Of a stretch of DNA of 64,000 nt, positions 26,701-38,355 are shown piece after piece. How positions within the stretch are numbered: position 1 is the stretch's first letter; every line of letters begins with the position of its first letter. Under the pieces are notes generated by a model, which was not told the origin of the DNA, did no database searches, and saw only the letters and a program-made list of their open reading frames with translations. Origin of the DNA: Syngnathus acus (Eukaryota; Chordata; Actinopteri; Syngnathiformes; Syngnathidae); the NCBI RefSeq assembly GCF_901709675.1, contig NC_051089.1, positions 1,741,476-1,805,475 on the forward strand, in the 5' to 3' direction. A program made the position numbers and the translations under genes.

Positions 26701-28236
26701 TCCATTCCTTTTTTTCATTCAAGGTAAATGTGAACACTGCGGCAATATGGTAATTGACAACAAAGCCTGCTAGTGTGCCCTTTGACTTGTCAGACGTCCT
26801 TCTCTTTCTTGATAGTGTCACAGCATTTCTGATTAAAGAAAACATTTGAAAAGCTCCTCTTTCACCTTTTGAGGTAATAGAAATCTCACACATTAGTCGC
26901 GGCGTGGTTTATGATCCATCTGAGTTATCCTCATATACTCAAACCCCCGTAAATGAAGCAAAATCAGAACTTTGTGTTTTGACAGCTCCTCAGTGTAATG
27001 ATGTCATGACTGAGATCATTTTAAATTGTCACACTGGATGGTTTGTCTCGCAGTTTCTTTCTAATTTGAATCTGGGGGAGTTACAGAGGCTATACGGGAA
27101 TGACATCACATGGTCAGGAGTCAAGTCAAGCAAATCAATCAGAAGAACATTCAAGTGTGAATACAGTGAATGTGAGTAGAAAGCACCAGGAAATTTCTCA
27201 CAGTATCTATTATTTCTATATTTATAGATTTCTCTTTGTCTACATTGAGAAGACTGCTGCTTAGCACATCATCTGAGACACCTCACCACTTGAGTATTTC
27301 TTTTATTGACAGTAAGCACGCATCGCATTTGATCATATTCAAACAGTTAAAGCATCTTTCAAAGTCCCACTCCACCCACTGCCAATCTTCTTTTTTTCTG
27401 TAAGGCTTTAACACAGAGCCTGTTGTTGATGTTTTATCCCGGCTCTAGCTATGCTCTTGTTAGCTCTTTGTAGCGGATATACTCGACAGAAGAAAACAGA
27501 GCGCACACGCACATGCAAACGCTGCAAAAACAAGCATACAATGCATGATTTGTATATTCACTATCATGAAAATAATTTCCTTTTTTTGCAGAGGTTGTAT
27601 ACCACTCTAATAAATTGGACTATATTTATACTTTGTCATTGCCCAACAGGAAAACTTTTATTTTCCGTGTTCACATTTGATGTTAATTTGATGTTGATTC
27701 AACCATCTCCAAAACCACTGGCAGCATGTAGAGTTGCAGTGTGTGTTGTGTGTTGCATCACATTTTAATCAATCCGCTTTTCCATTTTAACAGTTAATAG
27801 TAATGACTAGTTTGAATAGAATTACATTGAAGGTTAATTGTTTTTCTGACTTTGTGGCACTGCCTCAAGGCCCCTGTCGTACCCTCAGCATTTAACTATC
27901 TTGCCGAATGCAGCGTTTCCCTGCCTTTATTAAGCCAAGGTACCCATTTTACATAAGAACATTCTCACAGCCCCTTGCCAAAACAAAAATAACAACACGA
28001 CAAACTCTTCCCCATTTACATAGAAGCAGTGTGAAATCTGGGCATGTTTAATTGAGCCCAAAGCTGATAGACCCACCGGAGGCCTGTTGTGTGAACGGCA
28101 ACCTGTGGATTTGTTCTATCTTCTGCCATTTAAAGGAGGAGCATGCAATTTTTCTGTCTTTCTCTATGCCTTACTTGTATAGATGATTTTTTTTTTATAA
28201 TTATTAGATGATTTCAAGACAATCAGGAAAAGAAAT

Positions 28237-28264
28237 ACACACACACATGCACGCACACACACAT
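28237..28264. repeat. (CA)n microsatellite, imperfect
   Basis: A CA run interrupted by tg and cg steps. Confidence 0.8.
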
Positions 28265-28595
28265 AAGTACATCCAGATTAATCACCACTAGATGGTGTTT
28301 TACCTCCTCTATTGGAATTCTATAACCATCCAAACTCATGGGTGAAAGCAACAGATTTGGATTGTAAAAGATATCACAGGTCCCTTTGATGTAATATCAT
28401 CTCTAAATTTGCAAAGGGGACAAATCCTATGTTGCTTATGTAAGCAAAAATGATGAGGTAAAAGGCACAAGTGGCAGCAGTGTCATTGAATAGGTGATGG
28501 AAAATGAATGAATGAATAAATAAAGTCTATTGGTCTGCTCCAATAGATTTTTTTGCATTGCTTTGATTTAATAATATTATTGTATAGGCTGCGAG

Positions 28596-28870
28596 ATTAA
28601 ATTGAGTCAAATCAAATTTATTTACAGTATATACTATGTAGGCCCGTAATCACGGAAATGTCTCAAAGGGCTTCACAAACCCACAGGTGACAAATATTAA
28701 TGACATTCTTTGATCTTAACCTTCAGGAGGGCAAGGAAAAAGTAAAAAAATCCCTGCTGGGCAAAAATGAGAAACGTTGAGAAAGGAGCGCAGATGGGAG
28801 AAATCTATTTAATCAGATGAAGCAGTGCAGGAAGACGCCTCCAGTGTTCCACCTCAGATCATGTCCCCCA
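28596..28870 (-). repeat. L2-like LINE 3' tail (minus orientation)
   Basis: The stretch tcaaatcaaatttattta, then aatcacggaaatgtctcaaagg and gcttcacaaacccacagg, then gagggcaaggaaaaa is the reverse complement of the same kind of L2 tail as at 16985-17285; both share the word tccttgccctcc. The tail's 3' end is at about 28600. Truncated and non-coding. Confidence 0.6.
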
Positions 28871-29010
28871 TCAGTTGGTGTAGAATCCAGACGGCAACTT
28901 TTGGCCCGGTCGTCACCTCACCCCCTCCTACAGTAGGGGAGTGAAGCGGCAGCCAAAAGGCCAACATGTAGTTCAACTAAATGCAAGAGTATATAAATTA
29001 AGAGTAGGCA

Positions 29011-29030
29011 TTTTTTTTTTTTTTTTTTTT
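29011..29030. repeat. T20 homopolymer
   Basis: Twenty consecutive T, bounded by ggca and gccggc. Confidence 0.9.
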
Positions 29031-29251
29031 GCCGGCAATGTTTTCCCCTGTGGAGAGGCACAAACACTGCCAAGGAGATAATGGGAACAGTGCATTTACA
29101 TATTCCTTAAAATAACCACCTACAAGTCAACAATATTAATAACGAGCGATGTGAGGTTGAAAAATATATATTTTTAGGGAGAGGAAGGGAAAAAAGTAAG
29201 CATGCCATTGTTGTCATGCAAAAAACATAATACACACATGCACATTACATG

Positions 29252-29321
29252 AAAATAAATAAATAAATGGATAGATAAATAAATAAATGGATGAATAAGT
29301 AAATAAATAAATAAATAAATC
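29252..29321. repeat. (AAAT)n microsatellite, with GGAT and GAAT variants
   Basis: About 70 bp of AAAT units interrupted by ggatag and ggatgaataag steps. Confidence 0.9.
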
Positions 29322-29390
29322 TAAATTACACGCGCACACGCCTCCAAATATGAGATGCATTCATGGGAAGGCATGGCATCATTCTCATGT

Positions 29391-29409
29391 GGGGGGGGGG
29401 GGGGGGGGG
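29391..29409. repeat. G19 homopolymer
   Basis: Nineteen consecutive G, preceded by atgt and followed by taaaaaa. Such a run can form intramolecular G-quadruplexes and is prone to sequencing and replication slippage. Confidence 0.9.
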
Positions 29410-32400
29410 TAAAAAATGGTTGCAGTGTTTGGTAAGCATTGTTTGTGCCAACTGAGGTGAAAAAAGGCAGAAATGGTTAAATCCAAGTTGGGGTGAGTCC
29501 AAGAGAATTCTGCTTGACTTGTCTTCAGTCTCACAGTGTGCAGGTCTTCAAAAAAAGTGTATAGCGGTCCCGACGATCCTTTCTGCAGTGTCGCTTAATT
29601 TGAGTTCTTTTCAGTTCACGTCAAAGACAAGGACGATACCAAAGCATTGCATCTGTGGCTCTGTGAGTTCAGAAGCAAAAGATGGGATGTGTTTCATTTC
29701 AGATCCCGTCACCATGACATCCAGACTGACCAGAGTGAGTACTGACCAGATGTGGATGGTTTGATCAAGTGGCGCGCTGTCAGACCACCCACTTGGGCTG
29801 ACATAAGCTGTAAGGCCTAAGCGTATTAGAAGGCAGGGGGTCCACCGAGACCATGGAGACACTTCAGAGTAATAAACTCATCAGGGGAGAGACAGATACA
29901 CCTGTTCTCTACAGGGCGACTGTGATGGAGGGGAAAGAGGAGGACGGGTTCAAGAAATAGGCAGGGGACCTGCTTGCTATATGAAACATATGATGAGACT
30001 CATATTGAGGAAATGACTCAACTGCCAGCACATATAGAAGCAGCTCAAGTCAAATATAGACACTTTACTAGGTCACCTTTATTAATTGCGTAATTATTTT
30101 CAACAATCCTGTATTGCGTCTTTTTTCTGGATTACCATTAATGATGTAGTGACCTACAGGATATGATGTCATCGATTTGGTCTATTTCTACGCAAAGTAG
30201 TTCATGGTCTTATTTTTTAAATGCACTAATTGCCGAAAGTACGAAGTCATTGGGGATGCGTGACTGGATGATCATTATATAAAAATAAAGTGTTCTAGGC
30301 ATGACACCTGTCAAGAATGTTTCTCTTTGTGTCACTAGTATAGATTAAAAATATTTTATATTTATGTTGGATGCAAAACTATTATATGAACCTTCAGACG
30401 AGCTTTTTTTCAGACTAGTTCGCAGAGCTCAACCATTAGGAAATGCACATGAAATGCATGGGAGGGGGCAATTATTCATAACCTATGGAAAATATTTATT
30501 TGAGTCTATATTTTTTATGACAACTGCATTCTGCTGCTCAGTCAATCTCGAATGCCGCCCCCGTGTGACATAGTGAGCTCAGGGTCGGTTCAACCGTGCC
30601 CATGAACCGACCAATTAAGACCAATTAGGAGTTTGACTTTTTTTGTCAAACCATTCAAAAATGGAATTTTAACAGTCGATACAGATATGCATCCGTATGC
30701 TGCACAGAACCACTTCCAACTGAGATTGGAAATGAAGTCAAGTTTAACTTGGCACAAACACCAACACTGTATATAGAGTTGGTGATGCTGTGATAACATT
30801 TCAATCAGGAGATAACGGAATGTTTTCTCACCGAGATATAGAAAAAAAAATATTCATGTTTTTTCTTGAAACGTGTCACAACAAATGTATTTGAGGGATT
30901 TCTAAAATTGCCATTGAGCAACTTGGCAGGAGTTGGAGAAACTGGGTTTGGATTTTCTATTATCAGGTACTATTTTTATTTTTTTTTATCCTTTACAGAA
31001 TCGCTTTGATTTTTCATGTATGCAGAGATGTCACAGTATAAATGCTGTTCTGTGAGGGACTGTCTTCAAATATACATTGCTATCATGCCGACCTCAGGTC
31101 CATGTCTTGGGCTCTAATGGACTCCCGCCTTTGAATTCTCCCCATACTGTTAACCAATGGTCTCAAAATAATTGAGAGAGAAAAAAAAACCAAGACAGAA
31201 ATTGTGCATCAAAAAAAGGACACTAGGACGATCAACTATTTTTTTTGTGAGCTGTGTATCAATGCTCAAATAGAATTGAGGATTTAAGATGCAAGAGTCT
31301 TTTACCCCAACCTACTTATTACTTTTGATTGAAATTTTCCATCCACACTGAAAGCGTAAAATGCATCAAGCATGTGTGGAAATGTTATTATTGAGGTTGA
31401 AATTGCAATGAACCTCGGAGGCATGTACCTCAAACAAACTTACTTGCCTTTCAAGCTCTATTTATATTCACCATGCAAACCTTTACCTGTCTACAGTGCA
31501 ACACAAAAAAAATGACTTTCAAGAGTCACAAAATATTCACAGCTCAAGGCTTTTATAGGGTTTCTAGAACCAAAATTACTCTGTGCCATATTTTACGTGG
31601 GTCTTATTTTTGAACTTTGAAAGAGTGTCACTTTTTCATTAGACATGTTTTTGCAAGGCTATTTAAACCACACTCGGATTTTTGTCTGAGGAGTCTAAAA
31701 ATGTCACGGAAAGACAGACGGAGTGCAAATGAACAAAGGTGGGAAGTTGTTTTATTTATGCTTCCTCTCCCAATAATTCACACATCCAACTTGTTTTTTT
31801 GCGACTGTAAATGTCATACACATTTACCAGCTACCATGAAAGTGCATCCAAACGCACCATAAAGAGCAACTGTTTAAAATATCATTCGCACCAAACTTTT
31901 TTTTTTTTTTTCATAACACGAGCAATAAACAAATATAGATTCAAAACAGAGCCTAACACTGAAAAGCGAGAAAGAGATTCAGATTGCAACATGGCGACAT
32001 TGTGGAAGACTAGTAGTGAGTGCAAGTCAAACAGGTGACATTTTGCTACTGAAAAAAACAAATCCAAATCAAAATGCCAGCTGTGCTCTTTTGTCTGAGG
32101 TGCTGGATTAATGAAAAGCTCAGAGACGCACTCAGCAGTGACCATGGTTGCAATTCTTGTTGACAAAAAGTAGCATGATTACCATATCTAAAGGCGACAA
32201 CAGGGTTGAAGTGTGTTTAACACATCTGCATTACGGCTTCTTTCCGTGGATGCTCCGCCTGCCTCGCACATGTTTTAAGACTCAACAAAAAAAATATTCT
32301 ATAAATTGACTGCAAAAAGCAGCAAACAACAATGTGATTTCAAGGAAATGGGATTACTCAACTACATTCAAGGTTAAATTGTCTGATTTCCCATACGAGA

Positions 32401-33429
32401 TGCTAATCATACCGTAAAACCACGTTGGAGCTTTGCATCTCATCTCTGCTCCTGCTATTTGAGAAATTCCCAATTGACTTGCAGAGGGCATCAGGTACAG
32501 GCGGCAAACACATCATTATGCATCACGTTTTAACAGACAAGACAGCGCCACGCACGTTCTATGCATGGTGTGACATTTACTTTCATCACTTATCAACAAC
32601 GTGACATTTGTACGTCAAACATGCTGTTTAATATTGAGTGTTTTTCGCCATCAGACTTATGAATGATTCCGACACTTGTCACTGGCCCATGTCAGACTGA
32701 GAGGTCAAAAAGGTTGAGATCAGTACATAGATTAATGGACTACAGAATAATGAACATAGCAATAGCATTTGACGGGTGCTATTAAACTAGTTTCAAGCTA
32801 CATCTTACGAAATAAACACAAAACATAATTTAAGATGATCAGTCCACAGTGTGCTGTCACTGAGGAGTCACTGAAGGGGAGAAGCATTATCTAAGAAAGT
32901 TTTAGATCTAATTATTTAAATGTAGTGTTGTGACCATAAATAACAATGAATCTGTTGTTTGTGCAGAAAAATACAATACTAATTGTAATAAAGTGATCAT
33001 GTATGGATTTGCACAGACAATTATATGATACTAACATATTGGTTTGAACTAAACCTATAATAACATAATTATATATAAAGGAATTATATATTATTAGTGA
33101 TGGCCACAATTACAGAAACATGTATATGCATAGGTTTTGTGCATATTATTGACATTCATAATGTTTTTTAAATGAATGAAGGTTGAAAAATCCCGTACAG
33201 TGCATACTTCCAAGTTAGAAAAAATGAAGGGAAAAAAAAAAAGTTTATAAGAGAAATCGCGCATGTGCTGCTTTTAGCGCTTTTATTTACACCTTGTGAC
33301 TCGATGTTGGATGTTCACTTCCAGAGGAGAGTAATAGATGGATGGTAGTTGGCATAATACTAAATGAACAGCTCAAGAGTCAATGTTTTTTCATTGCCAT
33401 AAGTCATTTTTAATTAAAAATGTTTTTTC

Positions 33430-34287
33430 TTAATACAGCGCACGTACTGAAGTCGTTTCTAACGGCTTAACGGACATTTCTCCGCGCACATCTGCTGGCG
33501 TCCCGGATCGTAACAACAAAGAAGTGAAGTGAGCAGTGAGGGTTTTTTTCCCCCCCCTTTCTTTTTTTGAAAAATAACATGAAGTGCGGGTGGCCAACGA
33601 GCCGCCCATCATTTGTAGTCCGGACGGGTGGCTTGGTTTGAATCCCTCCTTCTCTCTCCACCTCCTCAAAGCGATTGGCTGCCTCAGGAGCGCAAGCAAC
33701 ATTTTAATGCAGCGCGTTCGTGCGCGGAGTTCATTCTATGCTCGGGGAGCGCGCTCTCGTCTACGGGACCCGTCCAAACGTGCACAACACACTTTGCACA
33801 ACCGACAACTCGCCGGCTCTATTGGAACGGCACATTGTGTTGATCCAGGATGCGGACGAACTGTTGCCTCTGCGCTCCTCCGCACTTTGGATGAGGACGC
33901 CGGACAAGGACACCACGTCGCTGCTGCTGCTGCTGCTGCTGTTGCTGCGGAGGCTGATGCCTACTGACCGCTCGCCCTTTTCACTTTGGATTCTTACCTT
34001 GGCACGTATCTGGACCTCCATCCTTTTTTGAACAAAGGTGACTCCCTGTTCGCTGAAGGCGAGCCTCCGCATCCTAATCACACAGCAGGGAGGACTTCAT
34101 CTCATTGACATCACAGACTTTTCGGAAGCCCTTTTAATTAATGTATTTATTGACATTGCGGTGCACTGTAGGCTGCAACAAAAAGGGATTCCCACTTCAA
34201 ACTCTCCCAAACCCATTTAGACACTGACTTTGGATCTTTACATTTTTTTTTTCTCTGCTTTGGGGAGTATTACATCAATTCGCATTG
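33430..34287 (+). promoter_or_regulatory. pcdh17: CpG-rich promoter and first 5' UTR segment of pcdh17
   Basis: The region is conspicuously rich in CpG compared with the AT-rich DNA on both sides, as expected for a developmental-gene promoter. An inverted CCAAT box (ATTGG) lies at 33674-33678, in the sequence caaagcgattggctgcctc. No convincing TATA box was seen near it. The right end is a consensus splice donor, ATTG|GTAAGT, at 34288. The exact transcription start is not visible from sequence alone. Several overlapping ORFs of 60-130 codons cross this region on both strands, but they are a by-product of its high GC content and are not taken as genes. Confidence 0.65.
33921..33947 (+). repeat. 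(CTG)7 tract with an interrupted extension in the pcdh17 leader
   Basis: Seven pure CTG triplets (33921-33941) are followed by TTG and another CTG. They lie in the CpG-rich first leader segment, on the sense strand. Confidence 0.85.
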
Positions 34288-35006
34288 GTAAGTTACCTTG
34301 TGCGTGCCTGTCTGTCTGTATCTGCCTTTCTGTCTGTCCTTCAACATAATTGCTCTGTGTGTGAGCGTGTGCGTGCGTGTTTTATAGATTTATCATCATT
34401 TCTTTTTTAAATAGCATGAGGAGCAACAGCTTTTACAATTGGGTCTTGCAGAGAAAGACACAGAGCACCAGAGGAGAGAATTACACGGTTCTGCTGATGG
34501 CTGGCAGCTCGTTTTTTGAATTTTTATGAGGCTCATTCTAAATATCCGGATTATGCGGATTTGTTAATGCGTGTAAGAGGCTCATTTTATACTCACTTAT
34601 TCCAATAACCGTCACAATAGGCCATCTCCTGTTGTATGCCCGCATAGAGTCACAATATCATTAAAGTTAGGCAGCTTTCATCCTGATCCTTTACAAAATA
34701 CGGAATGGCCAGGTAGGGCTTAAAGGTTTACTGGCTGTATTCTAAATGTTCTAAATGGCCTGATGGAAGTAGTAAGTGACATTCAAGGGGAATCATTATC
34801 AGTGAATCAGAACTGTGCAGTGTCTGCCCAAGGTTAACTAATTGGCCAGCTCCACCCCTAATTGTGGAGATGAATTACATATGAGCCTTGTTTCAATTTT
34901 GGCTCGCTCGCTGGCGTATCTTATTTCTCTCGGATAGAATTTCCAATGTTTTCTGTCTACCCTTGCTCTAACTAACTGACATACATTTGTTTCTGCTCTC
35001 TTCTAG
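34288..35006 (+). other. pcdh17: Predicted intron in the pcdh17 5' UTR
   Basis: A 719-bp stretch is bounded by GTAAGT at 34288 and a pyrimidine-rich acceptor, ctgctctcttctag, ending at 35006. Base composition drops to AT-rich inside it. Around 34830-34900 it contains a unique stretch with aattggcc and cctaattgtgg that could be a conserved enhancer block. The intron is predicted only from splice signals and from the shift in composition between the CpG-rich leader and the second leader segment. Confidence 0.6.
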
Positions 35007-35029
35007 GTGGTATCAGTTTTTGGTTCACA

Positions 35030-35104
35030 ATGAGCATTCAATTTGGAGAGTGCATCATGATTATTGCTCAGATGAGTCCGAGTGCTGCGCGGAATTTGAA
35101 TTAG
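35030..35104 (+). promoter_or_regulatory. Upstream ORF 1 in the pcdh17 leader
   Basis: The ATG at 35030 (context cacaATGa, C at -3 and A at +4, so weak) opens 24 codons ending at TAG 35102-35104. It ends 206 nt before the pcdh17 start. If used it would reduce re-initiation at the main ATG. The peptide has no recognisable motif. Confidence 0.4.
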
Positions 35105-35177
35105 GCGTTCAGCACCACAGATTGCTGGGAGAGGCAGAGGAGGAGCGCAACAGATCAAACACATTCTACTGAGACAA

Positions 35178-35243
35178 ATGTCAAGACTCCACACGATGAA
35201 CAGGACTCTTCATTTGATCCTAAGACTTCATAACCAGATTTAA
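35178..35243 (+). promoter_or_regulatory. Upstream ORF 2 in the pcdh17 leader
   Basis: The ATG at 35178 (context acaaATGt, with A at -3 if the preceding bases are caa) opens 21 codons ending at TAA 35241-35243, 67 nt before the pcdh17 ATG. A second in-frame ATG lies six codons in. The short distance to the main start makes it a plausible translational brake. The peptide itself looks like nothing known. Confidence 0.4.
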
Positions 35244-35310
35244 CAAAATATCAACAGGTCAAAGGCATAAGAGAGACACTGCAGCTTTTTGCCACGACTA
35301 CAGAGTGGGG

Positions 35311-37806
35311 ATGTATCTTTCCATTTTCTTTTTCCTCCTCTTATGGGCTCGAGCCCTGACATTGAAAAACTTGAATTACTCGGTCCCGGAGGAACAAGGT
35401 CCGGGAACAGTGATTGGAAATATTGCCAAAGATGCCAGACTTGGACTGGAACAGATTGGGCAGGGCGGGCAGGGAAAGAAAGCCAACTTCAGGGTGTTGG
35501 AGAATTCAGCACCGCATCTCATCGATGTTGACCCTCAGAGTGGACTACTCTATACAAAGCAACGCATTGACAGAGAAACATTGTGTAAGAGAAACCCCAA
35601 GTGCCAGCTCTCCATGGAAGTGTTTGCCAATGACAAGGAGATCTGCATGATTAAAATAGACGTCCAAGATATTAATGACAACTCGCCCGCTTTCCCTTCG
35701 GATCAGATTGACATTGACATTTCTGAAAATGCAGTTCCAGGTACGCGCTTTCCTTTGACCAGTGCACATGATTCAGATGCTGGGGAAAACGGTTTGAAAA
35801 CCTATCAGATAACACGCGACGACTACAATCTCTTTTCCTTGGAGGTAAAATCCCGTGGGGATGGAACCAAGTTCCCAGAATTGGTTATTCAAAGACCACT
35901 GGACCGGGAAGAAAGAAACCATCACACTCTCATATTGTCAGCCACCGACGGTGGGGAATATCCCAGGTCGGGTACCATGCAGATAAATGTTAAAGTTATT
36001 GATTCAAATGACAACAGCCCCGTGTTTGACCAGCCCTCCTACGTTGTGGAAATTCCCGAAAATTCCCCTCCTGGTAAAGTCCTGATCGATTTAAACGCCA
36101 CGGATCCCGATGAGGGCAACAATGGACAAGTCGTCTATTCTTTTAGTGGCTATGCCCCAGAGAGAATCCGAGAGCTGTTCTCAATAGATTCCAGAACAGG
36201 GGTCATAAAGATTCAGGGCGAAATAGACTATGAGGAGAGCCCAGTTATTGAGATTGACGTCCAGGCAAAGGACCTCGGACCCAATCCGATCCCTGGCCAT
36301 TGTAAAGTCACGGTTAAAGTGTTGGACAGGAATGATAACTGGCCCTCAATCGGCTTTGTCTCCGTAAGACAGGGAGCCATCAGTGAAGCAGCACCTCCAG
36401 GTACTGTCATTGCGCTGGTTCGCGTCACAGATAAGGACTCTGGCCGGAATGGGCAGCTTCAATGCAGAGTTCTGGGTAACGTCCCTTTTAAACTGGAGGA
36501 GAACTATGATAACTTTTACACTGTGGTGACAGACCGACCGTTGGACAGAGAGACCCAAGATGAGTATAATGTTACCATCGTGGCAAAAGACAATGGGATC
36601 CCCCCCTTAAACTCTACCAAGTCATTCACTGTAAAGATTCTGGATGAGAATGACAACGTGCCCCGCTTCACCAAGGCAGTTTACCTCCTCCAGATACCAG
36701 AGAACAACATTCCGGGGGAGTTCTTGGGTTCGGTTCTCGCTCATGACCCAGATCTAGGCCAGAACGGCACAGTGTACTACAGCATTATGAACTCCAACGT
36801 GAGTGGAGGCGATGTCAACACGTATGTAAATGTGAACGCTGCCAACGGAGCCATATATGCAGTGAGGTCGTTCAACTATGAGCAAATTAAATATTTCGAT
36901 TTCAAGGTTCTTGCCCGTGATGCTGGATCGCCCCACCTGGAAAGCAACACGACCGTGCGCATCAGTGTTCTGGATGTCAATGACAACATACCGGTCATCG
37001 TTTTACCCCTTCTCCAAAATGATACGGCCGAAATCCACGTACCACGGAATGTCGGCGTCGGCTATATTGTCACCACAGTTAGAGCAGTGGACAATGACTA
37101 CGGTGAGAGCGGGAGGCTCACTTATGAGATTTCAGACGGAAACGAAGAGCATCTTTTTGACATCGATCCGGTGACCGGCGAAGTGCGAACGGCCCACCCT
37201 TTCTGGGACAATGGCAATCCCGTCGTCGAGCTGATTATCCGCGTATCGGACCACGGCAAGCCAACCCTCACCGCTGCCGCCCGGCTTCTCATCAAGGCCT
37301 CCAACGGACAGCCGGCCGACGGACTGCTGCATGTCGACGACAATCAGAACTGGGACATGTCGTTGCCTCTCATTGTAACTCTCAGTATCATATCAATCAT
37401 GCTTCTGGCTGCCATGGTCACCATAGCGGTCAAGTGCAAGAGGGAAAACAAGGAGATACGAACCTATAACTGTCGCATTGCAGAATATTCCCATCCACAG
37501 CTGGGGAAAGGCAAGAAAAAGAAGATTAACAAGAACGACATCATGCTGGTGCAAAGCGAGGTGGAGGAGCGGGATGCCATGAATGTGATGAATGTGGTAA
37601 GCAGTCCTTCCTTGGCCACCTCTCCCATGTACTTTGACTATCAGACACGCCTGCCACTCAGCTCACCAAGATCAGAGGTCATGTACCTTAAGCCCACTTC
37701 CAATAACCTCAGCGTGCCCCAAGGCCACGTGGGATGCCACACCAGCTTCACAAGCCCAGTCACCAGCACTACAGACACACCTACTAACCGCATGTCCATC
37801 ATACAG
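35311..37806 (+). CDS. pcdh17: Protocadherin-17, coding exon 1: ectodomain, TM and start of cytoplasmic tail
   Basis: Exon 1 encodes residues 1-832 of a calcium-dependent homophilic adhesion protein of the neuronal plasma membrane; in other vertebrates PCDH17 acts in axon extension and synapse organisation. Seen here: signal peptide at about 1-18; six cadherin repeats (about 19-126, 127-237, 238-345, 346-451, 452-561, 562-670); calcium-linker DxNDN motifs at 120, 231, 339, 445 and 555, absent after repeat 6 as expected; the protocadherin Cys-X5-Cys loop at C92/C98; an RGD at 182-184; eight N-glycosylation sequons (N22, 262, 420, 434, 485, 496, 546, 570); TM helix at about 685-707, then a basic stop-transfer. 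The cytoplasmic part 716-798 matches the conserved CM1 block. The start MYLSI is that of vertebrate PCDH17; a GTG two codons upstream is not used. The exon ends in phase 0 at CAG|GTAAGG. The Gly-rich insert of mammalian PCDH17 before VPFKLEEN is missing. The protein matches PCDH17 better than PCDH10, 18 or 19, judged from memory. Confidence 0.96.
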
Positions 37807-38244
37807 GTAAGGCCAATAGCCCTACTCTCCCACACTGTTATTCCCACTCCCACGTGACTACCTTCATGAAGCATCCAGGTCTTGTCAACACGACTTGTCT
37901 CGTAAAATGAAAGATAAAGAAACCAAGGGCAGAGAGACAATAGCCTACAGAGGGGGGAAAAAATAGACGGGGACGAGAGAGCATTAGAAGGATTAAATAT
38001 TCTCGGCCCCTCTCGCAGCGGATCGAGTGACATCCTCACAAATTATTTGCATTTGAAATGCGTCACAACAGGCTTTGCAAATCATTTTTTTTAATCTACA
38101 ATCAGATTTAGGACGTAAATCTACATTCCCTCAAAATCTAACACAATATCTTGACATTTGTCATACAATCCTAATTCACCAATGCCTATCCGACAGTGTA
38201 TACATCCATATGCTATATATCAATATTTCTACACAATTTGTCCT

Positions 38245-38355
38245 GTTTAGGGTCGAGGGTAATTGGGTTGGTCCCAAGTGACTTTGGGCGAGACACCGGA
38301 GCGCATTTAAAGACGAACAACCATTCTTACTCATGTTCACAGTGATGGGTAATTG
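38245..38355. repeat. LINE/SINE-like fragment (intron 1)
   Basis: Contains tgactttgggcgagac, then acgaacaaccattcttactc and gggtaattgagaatttt, a diverged copy of the same fish interspersed repeat as at 15515-15640. Non-coding. Confidence 0.5.

Larger units (their letters stand above)
12234..33429. other. Upstream gene desert, right part
   Basis: No supported gene. It contains L2-like LINE tails at 16985-17285 (plus) and 28596-28870 (minus), a LINE-like fragment at 15515-15640, an isolated exon-like segment at 17469-17594, a 170-codon minus-strand ORF at 17850-18362 with no recognised homology, a block resembling conserved non-coding DNA (20400-20710), and a microsatellite and homopolymer cluster (28.2-29.4 kb). 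The rest is AT-rich sequence with nothing recognisable. Confidence 0.7.
35007..35310 (+). other. pcdh17: Second 5' UTR segment of pcdh17
   Basis: This is the leader immediately upstream of the ATG at 35311, running from the predicted 5' UTR acceptor. It carries two complete upstream ORFs, listed separately. The start codon context has G at -3 and T at +4, which is adequate but not optimal. Confidence 0.65.

Noticed and set aside
28231-29321. A CRISPR-like or satellite array
   Set aside because: The repeats are simple microsatellite units without regular spacers, in a vertebrate genome.
33630-33655. ggtttgaatccctcc as a tRNA B box
   Set aside because: No A box at the right spacing upstream and no cloverleaf can be drawn; it lies in the promoter region.
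33584-34081. Overlapping ORFs of 60-127 codons on both strands in the CpG-rich region
   Set aside because: They follow from high GC content and the CTG run. Their translations look unlike any protein and they lie in the predicted promoter and leader.
35305-35310. A start for pcdh17 two codons upstream of 35311
   Set aside because: The codon at 35305 is GTG, not ATG. The first ATG in frame is at 35311 and gives the MYLSI start shared with other PCDH17 proteins.
36228-37343. Minus-strand ORFs of 60-75 codons inside pcdh17 exon 1
   Set aside because: They are antisense shadows of the coding exon with no independent support.
37807-37857. The last 16 codons of the 850-codon open frame as part of normal pcdh17
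   Set aside because: A GTAAGG donor follows MSIIQ exactly where the vertebrate protein continues into the TDSFP exon at 51116, so these codons are intronic in the main transcript.
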